From: Pseudomonas sp. S35
GTDB taxonomy: Bacteria; Pseudomonadota; Gammaproteobacteria; Pseudomonadales; Pseudomonadaceae
Length of the DNA: 64,000 nucleotides
NCBI RefSeq assembly: GCF_009866765.1
Contig: NZ_CP019431.1
Location: 3,968,001 to 4,032,000, forward strand
Direction of reading: 5' to 3'
In this document: piece by piece, positions 51,864-62,005 of the stretch
Layout of the letters: every line of letters starts with the position of its first letter
How positions within the stretch are numbered: the stretch's first letter is position 1
Program-made: the position numbers and the translations under genes
Notes under the pieces: model-generated
Told to the model about the DNA's origin: nothing
Databases searched by the model: none
Seen by the model: the letters and a program-made list of their open reading frames with translations, nothing else

Positions 51864-54785
51864 ATGTCCCTGATAGTTCTACTGCTTCTGCCGTTCATTG
51901 GCAGCTGTCTGGCGGCCTTGCTGCCGCACAATGCACGTAACACCGAATCCCTGCTGGCTGGCCTCGTGGCCCTGGTCGGAACCGTTCAAGTCGCCCTGCT
52001 CTACCCCCAGATCGCCCACGGTGGCGTGATCCGCGAAGAATTCATGTGGTTGCCCAGCCTTGGGCTGAACTTCGTGTTGCGCATGGACGGGTTTGCCTGG
52101 CTGTTCTCGATGCTGGTGCTCGGCATCGGCACGCTGGTGGCGCTGTATGCGCGCTACTACATGTCGCCGGACGACCCGGTGCCGCGGTTCTTCGCGTTTT
52201 TCCTGGCGTTCATGGGCGCCATGCTCGGGCTGGTGATCTCCGGCAACCTGGTCCAGATCGTGTTCTTCTGGGAACTGACCAGCCTGTTCTCGTTCCTGTT
52301 GATCGGCTATTGGCATCACCGTGCCGATGCACGACGCGGCGCCTACATGGCCCTGATGGTCACCGGCGCAGGCGGCCTGTGCCTGTTGGCGGGTGTGATG
52401 TTGCTGGGGCATATCGTCGGCAGCTATGACCTGGACGTGGTGCTGGCGGCGGGCGATCAGATCCGCGCGCACGCGCTGTACCCGGTGATGCTGGCCCTGG
52501 TACTGATCGGTGCCTTGAGCAAAAGCGCGCAGTTCCCGTTCCACTTCTGGCTGCCCCACGCCATGGCCGCACCGACGCCAGTGTCTGCCTACCTGCATTC
52601 GGCGACGATGGTGAAGGCCGGCGTGTTCCTGCTGGCCCGCCTGTGGCCGTCGCTGTCGGGCAGCGAAGAATGGTTCTGGATCGTCGGCGGCGCCGGCGCC
52701 CTCACCCTCCTCCTCGGCGCTTACTGCGCCATGTTCCAGAATGACCTCAAGGGCTTGTTGGCCTACTCCACCATCAGCCACCTCGGGCTGATCACCTTAT
52801 TGCTGGGCCTTAACAGCCCGCTCGCGGCCGTCGCCGCAGTGTTCCATATTCTCAACCACGCCACCTTCAAAGCCTCGCTGTTCATGGCGGCGGGCATCAT
52901 CGACCACGAAAGCGGCACGCGGGATATCCGCAAGCTCAGCGGTCTGGTGCGTCTGATACCGTTTACCGCGACCCTGGCGATGGTGGCCAGTGCATCCATG
53001 GCCGGCGTGCCGTTGCTCAACGGCTTCCTGTCCAAAGAGATGTTCTTCGCCGAAACGGTGTTTATCTCTGCAACCCAGTGGGTGGAAATCGCCCTGCCGG
53101 TGATCGCGACTATCGCCGGCACCTTCAGCGTGGCCTATGCGCTGCGTTTTACCGTTGATGTGTTCTTCGGTCCGCCCGCGACCGACCTGCCCCACACGCC
53201 CCACGAGCCGCCACGCTGGATGCGCGCCCCGGTCGAGTTGCTGGTGTTCACCTGCCTGCTGGTAGGCATTTTCCCGGCCCAGGTGGTCGGCTCGATCCTC
53301 GCTGCCGCCGCACTGCCGGTGGTGGGCGGTGTGCTGCCGCAGTACAGCCTGGCGATCTGGCACGGCTGGAACGCGCCGATGATCATGAGCCTGGTGGCCA
53401 TGAGCGGCGGCGTGGTGCTCTACCTGATGTTGCGCAAGCAGCTCAAGCGCGGGCGCTTCAAGTACCCGCCGCTGGTGGGCTACTTCAACGGCAAGCGCGG
53501 CTTCGAGCGTTGCCTGGTGGTGATGATGCGCGGCGTGCGCAAGATCGAGAAACGCATCAGCACCAAGCGCCTGCAAACCCAGTTGTTCCTGCTGGTGATC
53601 GTCGCGGTGATCGGCGCCCTGATCCCGATGCTCAACAGTGGCCTCAGTTGGGGCGACCGCCCGAAGATTGCGGGGTCTATCGTCTTCGTCACCCTGTGGC
53701 TGCTGGCAATCGCTTGCGCCCTGGGCGCCGCGTGGCAAGCCAAGTACCACCGGCTGGCGGCCCTGACCATGGTCAGCGTGTGCGGCCTGATGACCTGCAT
53801 CACCTTCGTGTGGTTCTCCGCCCCCGACCTGGCGTTGACCCAACTGGTGGTCGAAGTGGTCACCACCGTGCTGATCCTGCTCGGCCTGCGCTGGCTGCCT
53901 CGGCGGATCGAAGAGGTTTCGCCCCTGCCAAGCTCGCTGCGCAAAGCACGCATTCGCCGCCTGCGTGACTTCCTGCTGTCCACCGTGGTGGGCGGCGGCA
54001 TGGCGCTGCTGTCCTACGCGATGTTGACCCGCCAGACGCCCAACGATATTTCCTCGTTCTACCTCAGCCGCGCCCTGCCCGAAGGCGGCGGCAGCAATGT
54101 GGTGAACGTGATGCTGGTGGACTTCCGGGGCTTCGACACCCTCGGCGAAATCACCGTGCTCGGCGCCGTGGCGCTGACGGTGTACGCCCTGCTGCGGCGT
54201 TTCCGCCCATCCAAGGAGAGCATGCAACTGCCTGCGCAACAGCGCCAACTGGCGCCGGACGTGGCCACCGACCTGGTCAACCCGCGCCAGGCCAGCGACA
54301 CCGCCCTGGGCTTTATGATGGTGCCGGCGGTGTTGGTGCGCCTGCTGCTGCCAATTGCGCTGGTGGTGTCGTTCTACCTGTTCATGCGCGGCCACAACCA
54401 ACCGGGCGGCGGGTTTGTCGCGGGGCTGGTGATGTCGGTGGCGTTTATCTTGCAATATATGGTGGCCGGTACACAGTGGGTCGAGGCGCAGATGAGCCTG
54501 CGGCCGATGCGCTGGATGGGCTTCGGGTTGCTCTCGGCGACCCTCACCGGGCTGGGTGCGTTGTTTGTCGGCTACCCGTTCCTCACCACCCACACTTGGC
54601 ATTTCAGCCTGCCGCTGCTGGGCGATATCCATGTCGCCAGCGCGCTGTTCTTCGACGTCGGGGTGTACGCGATGGTCGTCGGTTCAACCCTGTTGATGCT
54701 CACCGCCCTCGGCCACCAGTCGGTGCGCGCGCACAAACCGAGCAACCAGGCCAAAGTAGTCGCCGCAACTGAAGGAGCCGCCTGA
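51864..54785 (+). CDS. mrpA: Monovalent cation/proton antiporter subunit A (with fused MnhB-like C-terminus)
   Basis: The largest subunit of a multisubunit Mrp/Mnh/Sha antiporter, 973 residues, related to NuoL. The N-terminal part carries the antiporter core (VQIVFFWELTSLFSFLLIGY, SKSAQFPFHFWLPHAMAAP). The C-terminal end (PIALVVSFYLFMRGHNQPGG and GGFVAGLVMSVAFILQYM) is an MnhB-like segment, so subunit B is fused here; a separate mrpB is not present. Together with subunits C-G it exchanges sodium or potassium for protons and supports pH and salt tolerance. Stop and mrpC start overlap in TGATG. Confidence 0.95.
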   Translation: MSLIVLLLLPFIGSCLAALLPHNARNTESLLAGLVALVGTVQVALLYPQIAHGGVIREEFMWLPSLGLNFVLRMDGFAWLFSMLVLGIGTLVALYARYYMSPDDPVPRFFAFFLAFMGAMLGLVISGNLVQIVFFWELTSLFSFLLIGYWHHRADARRGAYMALMVTGAGGLCLLAGVMLLGHIVGSYDLDVVLAAGDQIRAHALYPVMLALVLIGALSKSAQFPFHFWLPHAMAAPTPVSAYLHSATMVKAGVFLLARLWPSLSGSEEWFWIVGGAGALTLLLGAYCAMFQNDLKGLLAYSTISHLGLITLLLGLNSPLAAVAAVFHILNHATFKASLFMAAGIIDHESGTRDIRKLSGLVRLIPFTATLAMVASASMAGVPLLNGFLSKEMFFAETVFISATQWVEIALPVIATIAGTFSVAYALRFTVDVFFGPPATDLPHTPHEPPRWMRAPVELLVFTCLLVGIFPAQVVGSILAAAALPVVGGVLPQYSLAIWHGWNAPMIMSLVAMSGGVVLYLMLRKQLKRGRFKYPPLVGYFNGKRGFERCLVVMMRGVRKIEKRISTKRLQTQLFLLVIVAVIGALIPMLNSGLSWGDRPKIAGSIVFVTLWLLAIACALGAAWQAKYHRLAALTMVSVCGLMTCITFVWFSAPDLALTQLVVEVVTTVLILLGLRWLPRRIEEVSPLPSSLRKARIRRLRDFLLSTVVGGGMALLSYAMLTRQTPNDISSFYLSRALPEGGGSNVVNVMLVDFRGFDTLGEITVLGAVALTVYALLRRFRPSKESMQLPAQQRQLAPDVATDLVNPRQASDTALGFMMVPAVLVRLLLPIALVVSFYLFMRGHNQPGGGFVAGLVMSVAFILQYMVAGTQWVEAQMSLRPMRWMGFGLLSATLTGLGALFVGYPFLTTHTWHFSLPLLGDIHVASALFFDVGVYAMVVGSTLLMLTALGHQSVRAHKPSNQAKVVAATEGAA

Positions 54786-55129
54786 TGGAAGAAGTCATTG
54801 CAATTGCCATTGGGGTCCTGGCGGCCTCCGGCGTCTGGCTGATCCTGCGCCCACGGACGTTCCAGGTGGTAATGGGCCTGTGCCTATTGTCGTACGGGGT
54901 CAACCTGTTCATTTTCAGCATGGGCAGCCTGTTTATCGGCAAGGAGCCGATCATCAAGGACGGCGTGCCGCAAGACCTGCTCAACTACACCGACCCGCTG
55001 CCCCAGGCGCTGGTGCTGACGGCCATCGTGATCAGCTTCGCCATGACCGCCTTGTTCCTGGTGGTGCTGCTGGCCTCCCGTGGCCTGACCGGCACGGACC
55101 ATGTGGACGGCCGGGAGCCCAAGGAATGA
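54785..55129 (+). CDS. mrpC: Monovalent cation/proton antiporter subunit C
   Basis: A 114-residue NuoK-like small membrane subunit of the Mrp complex, with three hydrophobic helices and motif VVMGLCLLSYGVNLFIFSMG. Its region QALVLTAIVISFAMTALFLV is typical for MnhC. It overlaps mrpA by one base and mrpD by four. Confidence 0.94.
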   Translation: MEEVIAIAIGVLAASGVWLILRPRTFQVVMGLCLLSYGVNLFIFSMGSLFIGKEPIIKDGVPQDLLNYTDPLPQALVLTAIVISFAMTALFLVVLLASRGLTGTDHVDGREPKE

Positions 55130-56808
55130 ATTGGGTCAATCAACTGATCGTCGCGCCCATCCTGCTGCCGCTGCTCACCGCCGGGCTGATGCTGATGCTT
55201 GGCGAAAAGCGCCGCCCGCTCAAAGCCAAGATCAACCTGTTCTCCAGCGTGATCGGCCTGGGTATCGCAGTGTTACTGCTGTACTGGACACAAAAAGGCG
55301 GCCCTGGCTCGATCGGCGTGTACCTGCCGGGCAACTGGCAAGTGCCGTTCGGCATTGTGCTGGTGGTGGATCAGCTGTCGGCACTGATGCTGGTACTCAC
55401 CGGGATCATCGGCGTGAGCGCGCTGCTGTTCGCGATGGCCCGCTGGGACCGCGCGGGCACCAGTTTCCATGCGCTGTTCCAGGTGCAAATGATGGGGTTG
55501 TACGGCGCGTTCCTGACTGCCGACCTGTTCAACCTGTTCGTGTTCTTCGAGGTGCTGCTGGCAGCGTCCTATGGCTTGATGCTGCACGGCTCAGGCCGCG
55601 CGCGGGTGTCGGCGGGGCTGCATTACATCGCGATCAACCTGCTGGCGTCGTCGCTGTTCTTGATTGGTGCGGCGATGATCTACGGCGTCACCGGCACGCT
55701 GAATTTTGCTGACCTGGCGCTGAAAATCCCGCTGGTACCGGAGGCCGACCGCGGCCTGCTGCACGCCGGTGCAGCAATCCTGGCGACGGCATTTTTGGCG
55801 AAAGCCGGCATGTGGCCGCTGAACTTCTGGCTGGCCCCCGCCTACTCCTCGGCCAGCGCGCCGGTGGCGGCGATGTTTGCGATCATGACCAAGGTCGGCG
55901 TGTACACCGTGCTGCGCCTGTGGACGCTGCTGTTCTCCGGCCAGGCCGGCGCTTCGGCGCTGTTTGGGGGTGACTGGCTGGTGTATGGCGGCATGGCGAC
56001 CATCGTCTGCGCGGGGTTGGCGATGGTGGCGGCGCAGCGGCTGGAGCGCATGGCGAGCCTGAGCATCCTGGTGTCAGCGGGGATCCTGCTGTCGTCGGTG
56101 GGTTTTGCCCAGCCGAGCCTGACCGCTGGGGCGCTGTTCTATCTGGTCAGCTCAACGCTGGCATTAAGTGCGTTGTTCCTGCTGGCAGAACTGATCGAGC
56201 GTTCACGTTCGGCCAACGACCTGCCGCTGGATGAGGAAATCGATGCACTGCCCAGGGCCATGGAATCCCTGCATCCGCGCCCTGGCGTGAACCTGGATGA
56301 CGAGCAGAAGGCGGTGGTCGGCCAGGTAATTCCGTGGACCATGGCGTTCCTCGGCTTAAGCTTTGTCGCCTGCGCGCTATTGATTATCGGCATGCCGCCG
56401 CTGTCCGGGTTTATCGGCAAGCTCAGCCTGTTGAGTGCGCTGGTCAATCCACTGGGCCTTGGCAGCGGCCTCGAAGGGCCAATCCGCCCGGCGGCGTGGG
56501 GCCTGATGGCATTGCTGATCCTGTCCGGTCTGGCCTCGTTGATCGCCTTCGCCCGCCTGGGCATCCAGCGCTTCTGGACACCGGAGGAGCGTCCATCGCC
56601 GTTGCTGCGCCGTTACGAGTGCGTGCCGATCTTCTTCCTGCTCGGCTTGAGCATCCTTTTGACCTTCAAGGCCGAGCCGCTCATGCGCTACACCCAGGCC
56701 ACGGCCGAAAGCCTGAACAACCCGGAAAGCTACGTGATGGCCGTCATGGCCACGCGTCCCGTGCTCAGCCCTGAAGCCAAGACGGCCGCCCTGGAGGTGC
56801 AACCATGA
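55126..56808 (+). CDS. mrpD: Monovalent cation/proton antiporter subunit D
   Basis: The second NuoL/M/N-like antiporter subunit of the Mrp complex, 560 residues. It shows TADLFNLFVFFEVLLAASYG, LAKAGMWPLNFWLAPAYSSA with the channel lysine and the antiporter-type helix pattern. The start at 55126, giving MNWVNQLIVAPILLPLL, overlaps the mrpC stop; the longer frame from 54880 overlaps the whole of mrpC and is a shadow. It has a soluble loop around residues 360-390 that looks unusual but is seen in Pseudomonas members. Confidence 0.94.
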   Translation: MNWVNQLIVAPILLPLLTAGLMLMLGEKRRPLKAKINLFSSVIGLGIAVLLLYWTQKGGPGSIGVYLPGNWQVPFGIVLVVDQLSALMLVLTGIIGVSALLFAMARWDRAGTSFHALFQVQMMGLYGAFLTADLFNLFVFFEVLLAASYGLMLHGSGRARVSAGLHYIAINLLASSLFLIGAAMIYGVTGTLNFADLALKIPLVPEADRGLLHAGAAILATAFLAKAGMWPLNFWLAPAYSSASAPVAAMFAIMTKVGVYTVLRLWTLLFSGQAGASALFGGDWLVYGGMATIVCAGLAMVAAQRLERMASLSILVSAGILLSSVGFAQPSLTAGALFYLVSSTLALSALFLLAELIERSRSANDLPLDEEIDALPRAMESLHPRPGVNLDDEQKAVVGQVIPWTMAFLGLSFVACALLIIGMPPLSGFIGKLSLLSALVNPLGLGSGLEGPIRPAAWGLMALLILSGLASLIAFARLGIQRFWTPEERPSPLLRRYECVPIFFLLGLSILLTFKAEPLMRYTQATAESLNNPESYVMAVMATRPVLSPEAKTAALEVQP

Positions 56809-57293
56809 AACGCCTGCTGCCTGCACCGTGGCTATCCCTGGCATTGTGGGTGCTGTGGCTAGTGCTGAACCTGTCCGTCAGCCCTGGCCATCTGCTGTTG
56901 GGTGCTGCGCTGGGCATTCTCGCCCCGCTGCTGATGGCGCCGTTGCGCCCGCTGCCGATCCGCATCCGCCAACCTGGGGTCATCATCCGCCTGTTCTTCC
57001 TGGTGGGGCGCGACGTGATTGCCTCCAACCTGCAAGTGGCGTGGGGCGTGCTGACATGCGGCTCGCGCCCACCGCGTTCGCGCTTCATCAAGATCCCCCT
57101 GGACTTGCGTGACGCCAACGGCCTTGCCGCCCTGTCGATGATCACCACCGTGGTGCCCGGCACCATCTGGTCGGAACTGGCGCTGGACCGCAGCATCCTG
57201 CTGCTGCACGTCTTCGACCTGGATGACGAAGCGGCCTTCATCGAACATTTCAAAAGCGCCTACGAGCGGCCATTGATGGAGATCTTCGAATGA
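56805..57293 (+). CDS. mrpE: Monovalent cation/proton antiporter subunit E
   Basis: A 162-residue MnhE-family protein with two to three N-terminal hydrophobic helices and a C-terminal soluble region containing GLAALSMITTVVPGTIWSEL, the family's most conserved stretch. It stabilises the complex and is needed for activity in homologous systems. ATGA-type overlap with mrpD upstream and mrpF downstream. Confidence 0.93.
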   Translation: MKRLLPAPWLSLALWVLWLVLNLSVSPGHLLLGAALGILAPLLMAPLRPLPIRIRQPGVIIRLFFLVGRDVIASNLQVAWGVLTCGSRPPRSRFIKIPLDLRDANGLAALSMITTVVPGTIWSELALDRSILLLHVFDLDDEAAFIEHFKSAYERPLMEIFE

Positions 57294-57568
57294 GCGCCCT
57301 ACTCTCCAACGCAATCTTGTTCAGCCTGTTCCTGTTCTCCCTGGCCATGGTGCTGACCCTGGTGCGCTTGTTCAAAGGCCCGTCGGCTCAGGACCGGGTA
57401 CTGGCGCTGGACTACCTGTACATACTGGCGATGCTGATGATGTTGGTGCTGGGCATTCGTTATGCCAGTGACACCTACTTTGAAGCGGCGCTGCTGATCG
57501 CGCTGTTCGGCTTCGTCGGCTCGTTTGCCCTGGCCAAATTCCTGCTGCGTGGCGAGGTGATTGAATGA
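57290..57568 (+). CDS. mrpF: Monovalent cation/proton antiporter subunit F
   Basis: A 92-residue MnhF/PhaF-type membrane protein with three hydrophobic helices, recognised by FKGPSAQDRVLALDYLYILA and LFGFVGSFALAKFLLRGEV. It starts on an ATG overlapping the mrpE stop and overlaps mrpG by four bases. Confidence 0.93.
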   Translation: MSALLSNAILFSLFLFSLAMVLTLVRLFKGPSAQDRVLALDYLYILAMLMMLVLGIRYASDTYFEAALLIALFGFVGSFALAKFLLRGEVIE

Positions 57569-57918
57569 TCAATATGGACGTGTTGCCACTGTGGGTTGAA
57601 GTGATCGTCGCGATACTGCTGGTGCTCAGCAGCGTATTTGCGCTGATTGGCGCGATCGGGTTGCTGCGTATGAAAGACTTCTTCCAGCGCATGCACCCGC
57701 CGGCACTGGCCTCGACGTTGGGCGCCTGGTGTGTGGCACTGGCGTCGATCATCTACTTTTCAGTGCTCAAGTCCGGGCCGGTGTTGCACGGCTGGTTGAT
57801 TCCGATTTTGTTGGCGATCACCGTGCCAGTGACTACTTTGCTGCTCGCGCGTACAGCGCTGTTTCGCAAGCGTATGGCCGGGGATGATGTGCCGGCCGAG
57901 GTCAGCAGCCGCCGCTGA
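57565..57918 (+). CDS. mrpG: Monovalent cation/proton antiporter subunit G
   Basis: A 117-residue MnhG-family protein, three hydrophobic helices, with the typical GAIGLLRMKDFFQRMHPPAL and LGAWCVALASIIYF. It is the last gene of the mrp operon. After its stop a 225-base region carries a REP-like remnant and then a convergent terminator shared with cysS. Confidence 0.93.
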   Translation: MINMDVLPLWVEVIVAILLVLSSVFALIGAIGLLRMKDFFQRMHPPALASTLGAWCVALASIIYFSVLKSGPVLHGWLIPILLAITVPVTTLLLARTALFRKRMAGDDVPAEVSSRR

Positions 57919-58093
57919 GCGCTTAGGCGAACACGGTAAAAAATGTGGGCAGGTAGAACACAGCCAGACTGTAGACGCCAATCCCCTGTGGGAGATGTCG
58001 AGCTTTAGCGAGGCTTCGAAGACGGCGGCACTGTCGGCAGAGGGTTCGGCTGACACACTGTTATCGGGTGAGCCGCTCACTAAAACGACGTGC

Positions 58094-58126
58094 AAAAAAA
58101 CGCCCCGAACCAGTCGGGGCGTTTTT
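58094..58126. terminator. Bidirectional terminator between mrp and cysS
   Basis: An A-rich run, then the stem CGCCCCGA/TCGGGGCG with a short loop and a T run on the plus side. It can end transcription of the mrp operon and, from the other strand, of cysS. Confidence 0.9.
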
Positions 58127-58143
58127 CATTCAGCAATCAACGA

Positions 58144-59532
58144 TCAGGCCTGATCAGCCAACCGCCATGTCGTCCCGCCCTTGCCGTCTTCCAACACCAC
58201 ACCCATCGCGGTGAGTTGGTCACGGATACGGTCGGATTCCGCCCAGTCTTTACCAGCCCGAGCCGCCAGACGCGCCTGGATCAGCGCATCCACCTGCGCC
58301 GCATCCACACGCCCTTCGGCGCCGGCTTGCAGGAAGTCATCGGCTTGCATCTGCAACACGCCCAGCACGCTGGCCAGTTCCTTCAGACGCGCCGCCAGGC
58401 CCGCCGCCGCGTCGAGATCACTCTCGCGCAGGCGATTGATCTCGCGCACCATCTCGAACAACACGGCGCAGGCTTCGGGGGTGCCGAAGTCGTCGTTCAT
58501 GACTTCAGTGAAGCGTGCCACGAAGGCTTCGCCGCCAGCGGGCGCAACCACGGGCAAACCTTTCAACGCGTGGTAGAACCGCTCCAGGGCGCCCTTGGCG
58601 TCCTTGAGGTTGTCTTCCGAGTAGTTGATGGCGCTGCGGTAGTGGCTGGACACCAGCAGGTAACGCACCACTTCCGGGTGGTACTTTTCCAGCACGTCGC
58701 GAATGGTGAAGAAGTTGTTCAGGGACTTGGACATCTTCTCGCCATTGATGCGGATCATGCCGCAGTGCATCCAGGCGTTGGCGTAGGTCTTGCCGGTGGC
58801 GGCTTCGCTCTGGGCGATTTCGTTTTCGTGGTGCGGGAACTCAAGGTCGCTGCCGCCGCCATGAATGTCGAAGGTCTCGCCCAGGCAGCAGGTGGACATC
58901 ACCGAGCATTCGATGTGCCAACCCGGACGCCCGGCGCCCCACGGCGATTCCCAGCTCGGCTCGCCGGGCTTGGTGGCTTTCCACAGCACGAAGTCGAGGG
59001 GGTCTTGCTTGGCTTCGTCGACTTCGATGCGCGCACCGATGCGCAGGTCTTCGATCTTTTTGCGCGACAGCTTGCCGTAGCCCATGAACTTGGCGACGCG
59101 GTAGTACACGTCGCCATTGCCTGGGGCATAGGCGTAACCCTTGTCGATCAGGGTCTGGATCATCGCGTGCATGCCAGGGATATGGTCCGTGGCACGCGGC
59201 TCCATGTCCGGCTTGAGGATGTTGAGGCGCGCCTCGTCCTCGTGCATGGCGGCGATCATGCGCTCGGTCAACGCGTCGAACGACTCGCCGTTTTCGTTGG
59301 CGCGGTTGATGATCTTGTCGTCGATGTCGGTGATGTTGCGCACATAGGTCAAGTCATAGCCGCTGAAACGCAGCCAGCGGGTCACCAGGTCGAAGGCAAC
59401 CATGCTGCGGCCGTGGCCGATGTGGCAGTAGTCGTACACGGTCATGCCGCACACGTACATGCGCACCTTGTTGCCATCCAGCGGCTTGAAGACTTCTTTG
59501 GTCTTGCTGAGCGTGTTGTAGATCGTTAGCAC
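58144..59532 (-). CDS. cysS: Cysteinyl-tRNA synthetase
   Basis: Class I aminoacyl-tRNA synthetase that charges tRNA-Cys. The 462-residue protein has the HIGH motif at 37-40 (CHIGHGRSM), KMSKS in the loop [11 protein letters not shown] near residue 270, and zinc-binding residues including Cys28, plus FPHHENE. The length matches E. coli CysS. It follows glnS by 21 bases on the same strand and is probably co-transcribed with it. Confidence 0.98.
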   Translation of the reverse strand: MLTIYNTLSKTKEVFKPLDGNKVRMYVCGMTVYDYCHIGHGRSMVAFDLVTRWLRFSGYDLTYVRNITDIDDKIINRANENGESFDALTERMIAAMHEDEARLNILKPDMEPRATDHIPGMHAMIQTLIDKGYAYAPGNGDVYYRVAKFMGYGKLSRKKIEDLRIGARIEVDEAKQDPLDFVLWKATKPGEPSWESPWGAGRPGWHIECSVMSTCCLGETFDIHGGGSDLEFPHHENEIAQSEAATGKTYANAWMHCGMIRINGEKMSKSLNNFFTIRDVLEKYHPEVVRYLLVSSHYRSAINYSEDNLKDAKGALERFYHALKGLPVVAPAGGEAFVARFTEVMNDDFGTPEACAVLFEMVREINRLRESDLDAAAGLAARLKELASVLGVLQMQADDFLQAGAEGRVDAAQVDALIQARLAARAGKDWAESDRIRDQLTAMGVVLEDGKGGTTWRLADQA

Positions 59533-59553
59533 GATGAATCCCTTAAGACTAAA

Positions 59554-61254
59554 TCACTGGCCCCACGAATCACGCAAGGTCACGGTACGGTTGAATACCG
59601 GAGCACCAGGTTTCGAGTCCTTGATATCCGCGCAGAAGTAACCTTCGCGCTCGAACTGGAAACGGTCTTCCGGCTGTGCGTCGCCAAGCGATGGCTCGGC
59701 ACGACAACCAGTGAGGACTTGCAGGGAGTCAGGGTTGATGTTGTCGAGGAAACTGGCGCTGTCTTCAGCCTTCTCGGGGTTCGGCGAACGGAACAGGCGA
59801 TCGTACAGACGCACTTCGCACTCGATACTGGCCGCAGCCGGCACCCAGTGAACCACGCCCTTGACCTTGCGGCCTTCAGGGTTCTTGCCCAGGGTGTCTG
59901 GGTCGTACGAGCAGCGCAGTTCGACGATGTTGCCATCGGCGTCCTTGATGGCTTCGTCGGCACGGATCACGTAGCTGCCGCGCAGGCGCACTTCGCCATT
60001 CGGCTCCAGGCGCTTGTAGCCTTTTGGCGGCTCTTCCATGAAGTCATCACGGTCGATGTAGATTTCACGGGCGAACGGCAGCTTGCGCACGCCCAGTTCT
60101 TCTTTTTGCGGATGACGCGGCAGTTCGAGGTTCTCGACCTGGTCTTGCGGGTAGTTGGTGATCACGACTTTCAACGGGCGCAGCACGCACATGGCGCGCG
60201 GGGCGTTGGCGTCCAGATCCTGGCGGATGCTGAATTCGAGCATGCCGAAGTCAACCACGCCGTCGGAACGGTTGGTGCCGACCATGTCACAGAAGTTGCG
60301 GATCGACGCCGGGGTGTAGCCACGACGGCGGAAGCCCGACAGGGTCGACATGCGCGGGTCATCCCAACCAAACACGTGCTTCTCATCGACCAGTTGCTTG
60401 AGCTTGCGCTTGCTGGTGATGGTGTAGTTCAGGTTCAGGCGGCTGAATTCGTACTGACGCGGATGTGCCGGAACCGGCAGGCTGTCGAGGAACCACTCGT
60501 ACAGCGGACGATGGCTTTCGAATTCCAGGGTGCAGATAGAGTGGGTGATGCCTTCGATGGCGTCCGACTGACCGTGGGTGAAGTCGTAGTTGGGGTAGAT
60601 GCACCACTTGTCACCGGTCTGGTGGTGATGGGCATGGCGGATGCGGTACATGATCGGGTCGCGCAGGTTCATGTTCGGCGAAGCCATGTCGATCTTGGCA
60701 CGCAGTACGCGGGCGCCGTCGGCAAACTCACCGGCGCGCATGCGGGCGAACCAGTCCAGGTTCTCTTCCACCGAACGGTCGCGGAACGGGCTGTTCTTGC
60801 CCGGCTCGGTCAGGGTGCCACGGTATTCCTTGGCCTGCTCGGGGGTCAGGTCGTCGACGTAGGCCTTGCCGGCCTTGATCAGCTCGACGGCCCAGTCGAA
60901 CAACTGGTCGAAATATTTGGAGGCGTAGCGCACTTCACCGGACCATTCGAAACCCAGCCACTTGATGTCGCTTTCGATGGCGTCGATGTATTCCTGGTCT
61001 TCCTTGGCCGGGTTGGTGTCGTCGAAACGCAGGTGCGTGACGCCACCGAACTCCTGGGCCAGGCCGAAGTTCACACAGATCGACTTGGCATGACCGATGT
61101 GCAGGTAGCCGTTGGGCTCTGGCGGGAAGCGGGTGACGATCTGCGTGTGCTTGCCCGAATCCAGGTCCGCCTGGATGATCGGGCGCAGGAAATTGACCGG
61201 AACGGCAGGTCCGGCCTTGGAATTCGAGGTAGGGTCGACAGTGGGCTTGCTCAT
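59554..61254 (-). CDS. glnS: Glutaminyl-tRNA synthetase
   Basis: Class I synthetase charging tRNA-Gln. The 566-residue protein shows the HIGH motif at 52-55 ([11 protein letters not shown]) and a KMSKS-equivalent [10 protein letters not shown], followed by [20 protein letters not shown]. It extends about 12 residues more at the N-terminus than E. coli GlnS. It is the first gene of the glnS-cysS pair and divergent from ppiB, with 247 bases between them containing both promoters. Confidence 0.98.
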   Translation of the reverse strand: MSKPTVDPTSNSKAGPAVPVNFLRPIIQADLDSGKHTQIVTRFPPEPNGYLHIGHAKSICVNFGLAQEFGGVTHLRFDDTNPAKEDQEYIDAIESDIKWLGFEWSGEVRYASKYFDQLFDWAVELIKAGKAYVDDLTPEQAKEYRGTLTEPGKNSPFRDRSVEENLDWFARMRAGEFADGARVLRAKIDMASPNMNLRDPIMYRIRHAHHHQTGDKWCIYPNYDFTHGQSDAIEGITHSICTLEFESHRPLYEWFLDSLPVPAHPRQYEFSRLNLNYTITSKRKLKQLVDEKHVFGWDDPRMSTLSGFRRRGYTPASIRNFCDMVGTNRSDGVVDFGMLEFSIRQDLDANAPRAMCVLRPLKVVITNYPQDQVENLELPRHPQKEELGVRKLPFAREIYIDRDDFMEEPPKGYKRLEPNGEVRLRGSYVIRADEAIKDADGNIVELRCSYDPDTLGKNPEGRKVKGVVHWVPAAASIECEVRLYDRLFRSPNPEKAEDSASFLDNINPDSLQVLTGCRAEPSLGDAQPEDRFQFEREGYFCADIKDSKPGAPVFNRTVTLRDSWGQ

Positions 61255-61324
61255 AGGATCCTTGAACAGACAGGTTCGTGGCCGTTAAAGGCCAGATAAA
61301 ACAAAGCGCTTATCATAGCCGAAG

Positions 61325-61342
61325 CTGTCAAGCCGCTGACAG
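61325..61342. promoter_or_regulatory. Perfect inverted repeat upstream of glnS
   Basis: CTGTCA and TGACAG separated by AGCCGC, 71 bases upstream of the glnS start in the glnS-ppiB intergenic region. On the minus strand it lies next to TATGAT, a possible -10 element. It may be a protein-binding site; the regulator is unknown. Confidence 0.35.
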
Positions 61343-61501
61343 AGCGTGGCCAAAAACTGCTGCATTTAATGCACCGGCGGTAAAAAACCACCTCGAAATT
61401 CCCGCCGAGCACGCTAAACTGCGCGCCTTGGCCACCGTTTAGCCAAACAGGTCAGGCGCTGCGGCGCCAAAACCCACGAATTTCCTGAAAGAGTAGTGAA
61501 C

Positions 61502-62005
61502 ATGACTCAAGTCAAACTGACCACCAACCACGGTGACATCGTCATCGAACTGAACGCCGAAAAAGCGCCGATCACCGTCGCCAACTTCATCGAATACGTG
61601 AACGCCGGCCACTACGAAAACACTGTTTTCCACCGTGTCATCGGCAACTTCATGGTCCAGGGCGGCGGTTTCGAGCCAGGCATGAAAGAGAAGAAAGACA
61701 AGCGCCCAAGCATCCAGAACGAAGCGGACAACGGCCTTTCCAACGACAAGTACACCGTCGCGATGGCCCGCACCATGGAGCCGCATTCGGCCTCCGCGCA
61801 GTTCTTCATCAACGTGGCCGACAACGCCTTCCTGAACCACAGCGGCAAGAACGTGCAGGGTTGGGGCTACGCCGTGTTCGGTAAAGTCACCGAAGGCAAG
61901 GACGTTGTCGACAAGATCAAAGGCGTGTCCACCACGTCCAAAGCCGGTCACCAAGACGTTCCAGCCGAAGACGTGATCATCGAGAAAGCCGAGATCGTTG
62001 GGTGA
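61502..62005 (+). CDS. ppiB: Peptidyl-prolyl cis-trans isomerase B (cyclophilin)
   Basis: A 167-residue cytoplasmic cyclophilin that speeds proline isomerisation. Active-site segments [15 protein letters not shown] and [19 protein letters not shown] are intact. The ATG at 61502 ([12 protein letters not shown]) fits the family; a GTG at 61496 is only 2 codons upstream. No signal peptide. It overlaps lpxH by 4 bases. Confidence 0.96.
   Translation: MTQVKLTTNHGDIVIELNAEKAPITVANFIEYVNAGHYENTVFHRVIGNFMVQGGGFEPGMKEKKDKRPSIQNEADNGLSNDKYTVAMARTMEPHSASAQFFINVADNAFLNHSGKNVQGWGYAVFGKVTEGKDVVDKIKGVSTTSKAGHQDVPAEDVIIEKAEIVG

Noticed and set aside
52797..54632. A 611-codon minus-strand frame opposite mrpA
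   Set aside because: Same kind of shadow; its composition is dominated by Gln, His and Arg, and mrpA motifs are intact on the plus strand.
57978..58030. REP-like fragment (TGTGGGAGATGTCGAGC and following) after mrpG
   Set aside because: It lacks a matching second arm and looks like a decayed copy, so it is not listed as a repeat feature.
59554..61254. GlnS KMSKS-type loop written TSKRK instead of MSKRK
   Set aside because: Variation at the first position of this loop is common among synthetases; the rest of the enzyme is normal.
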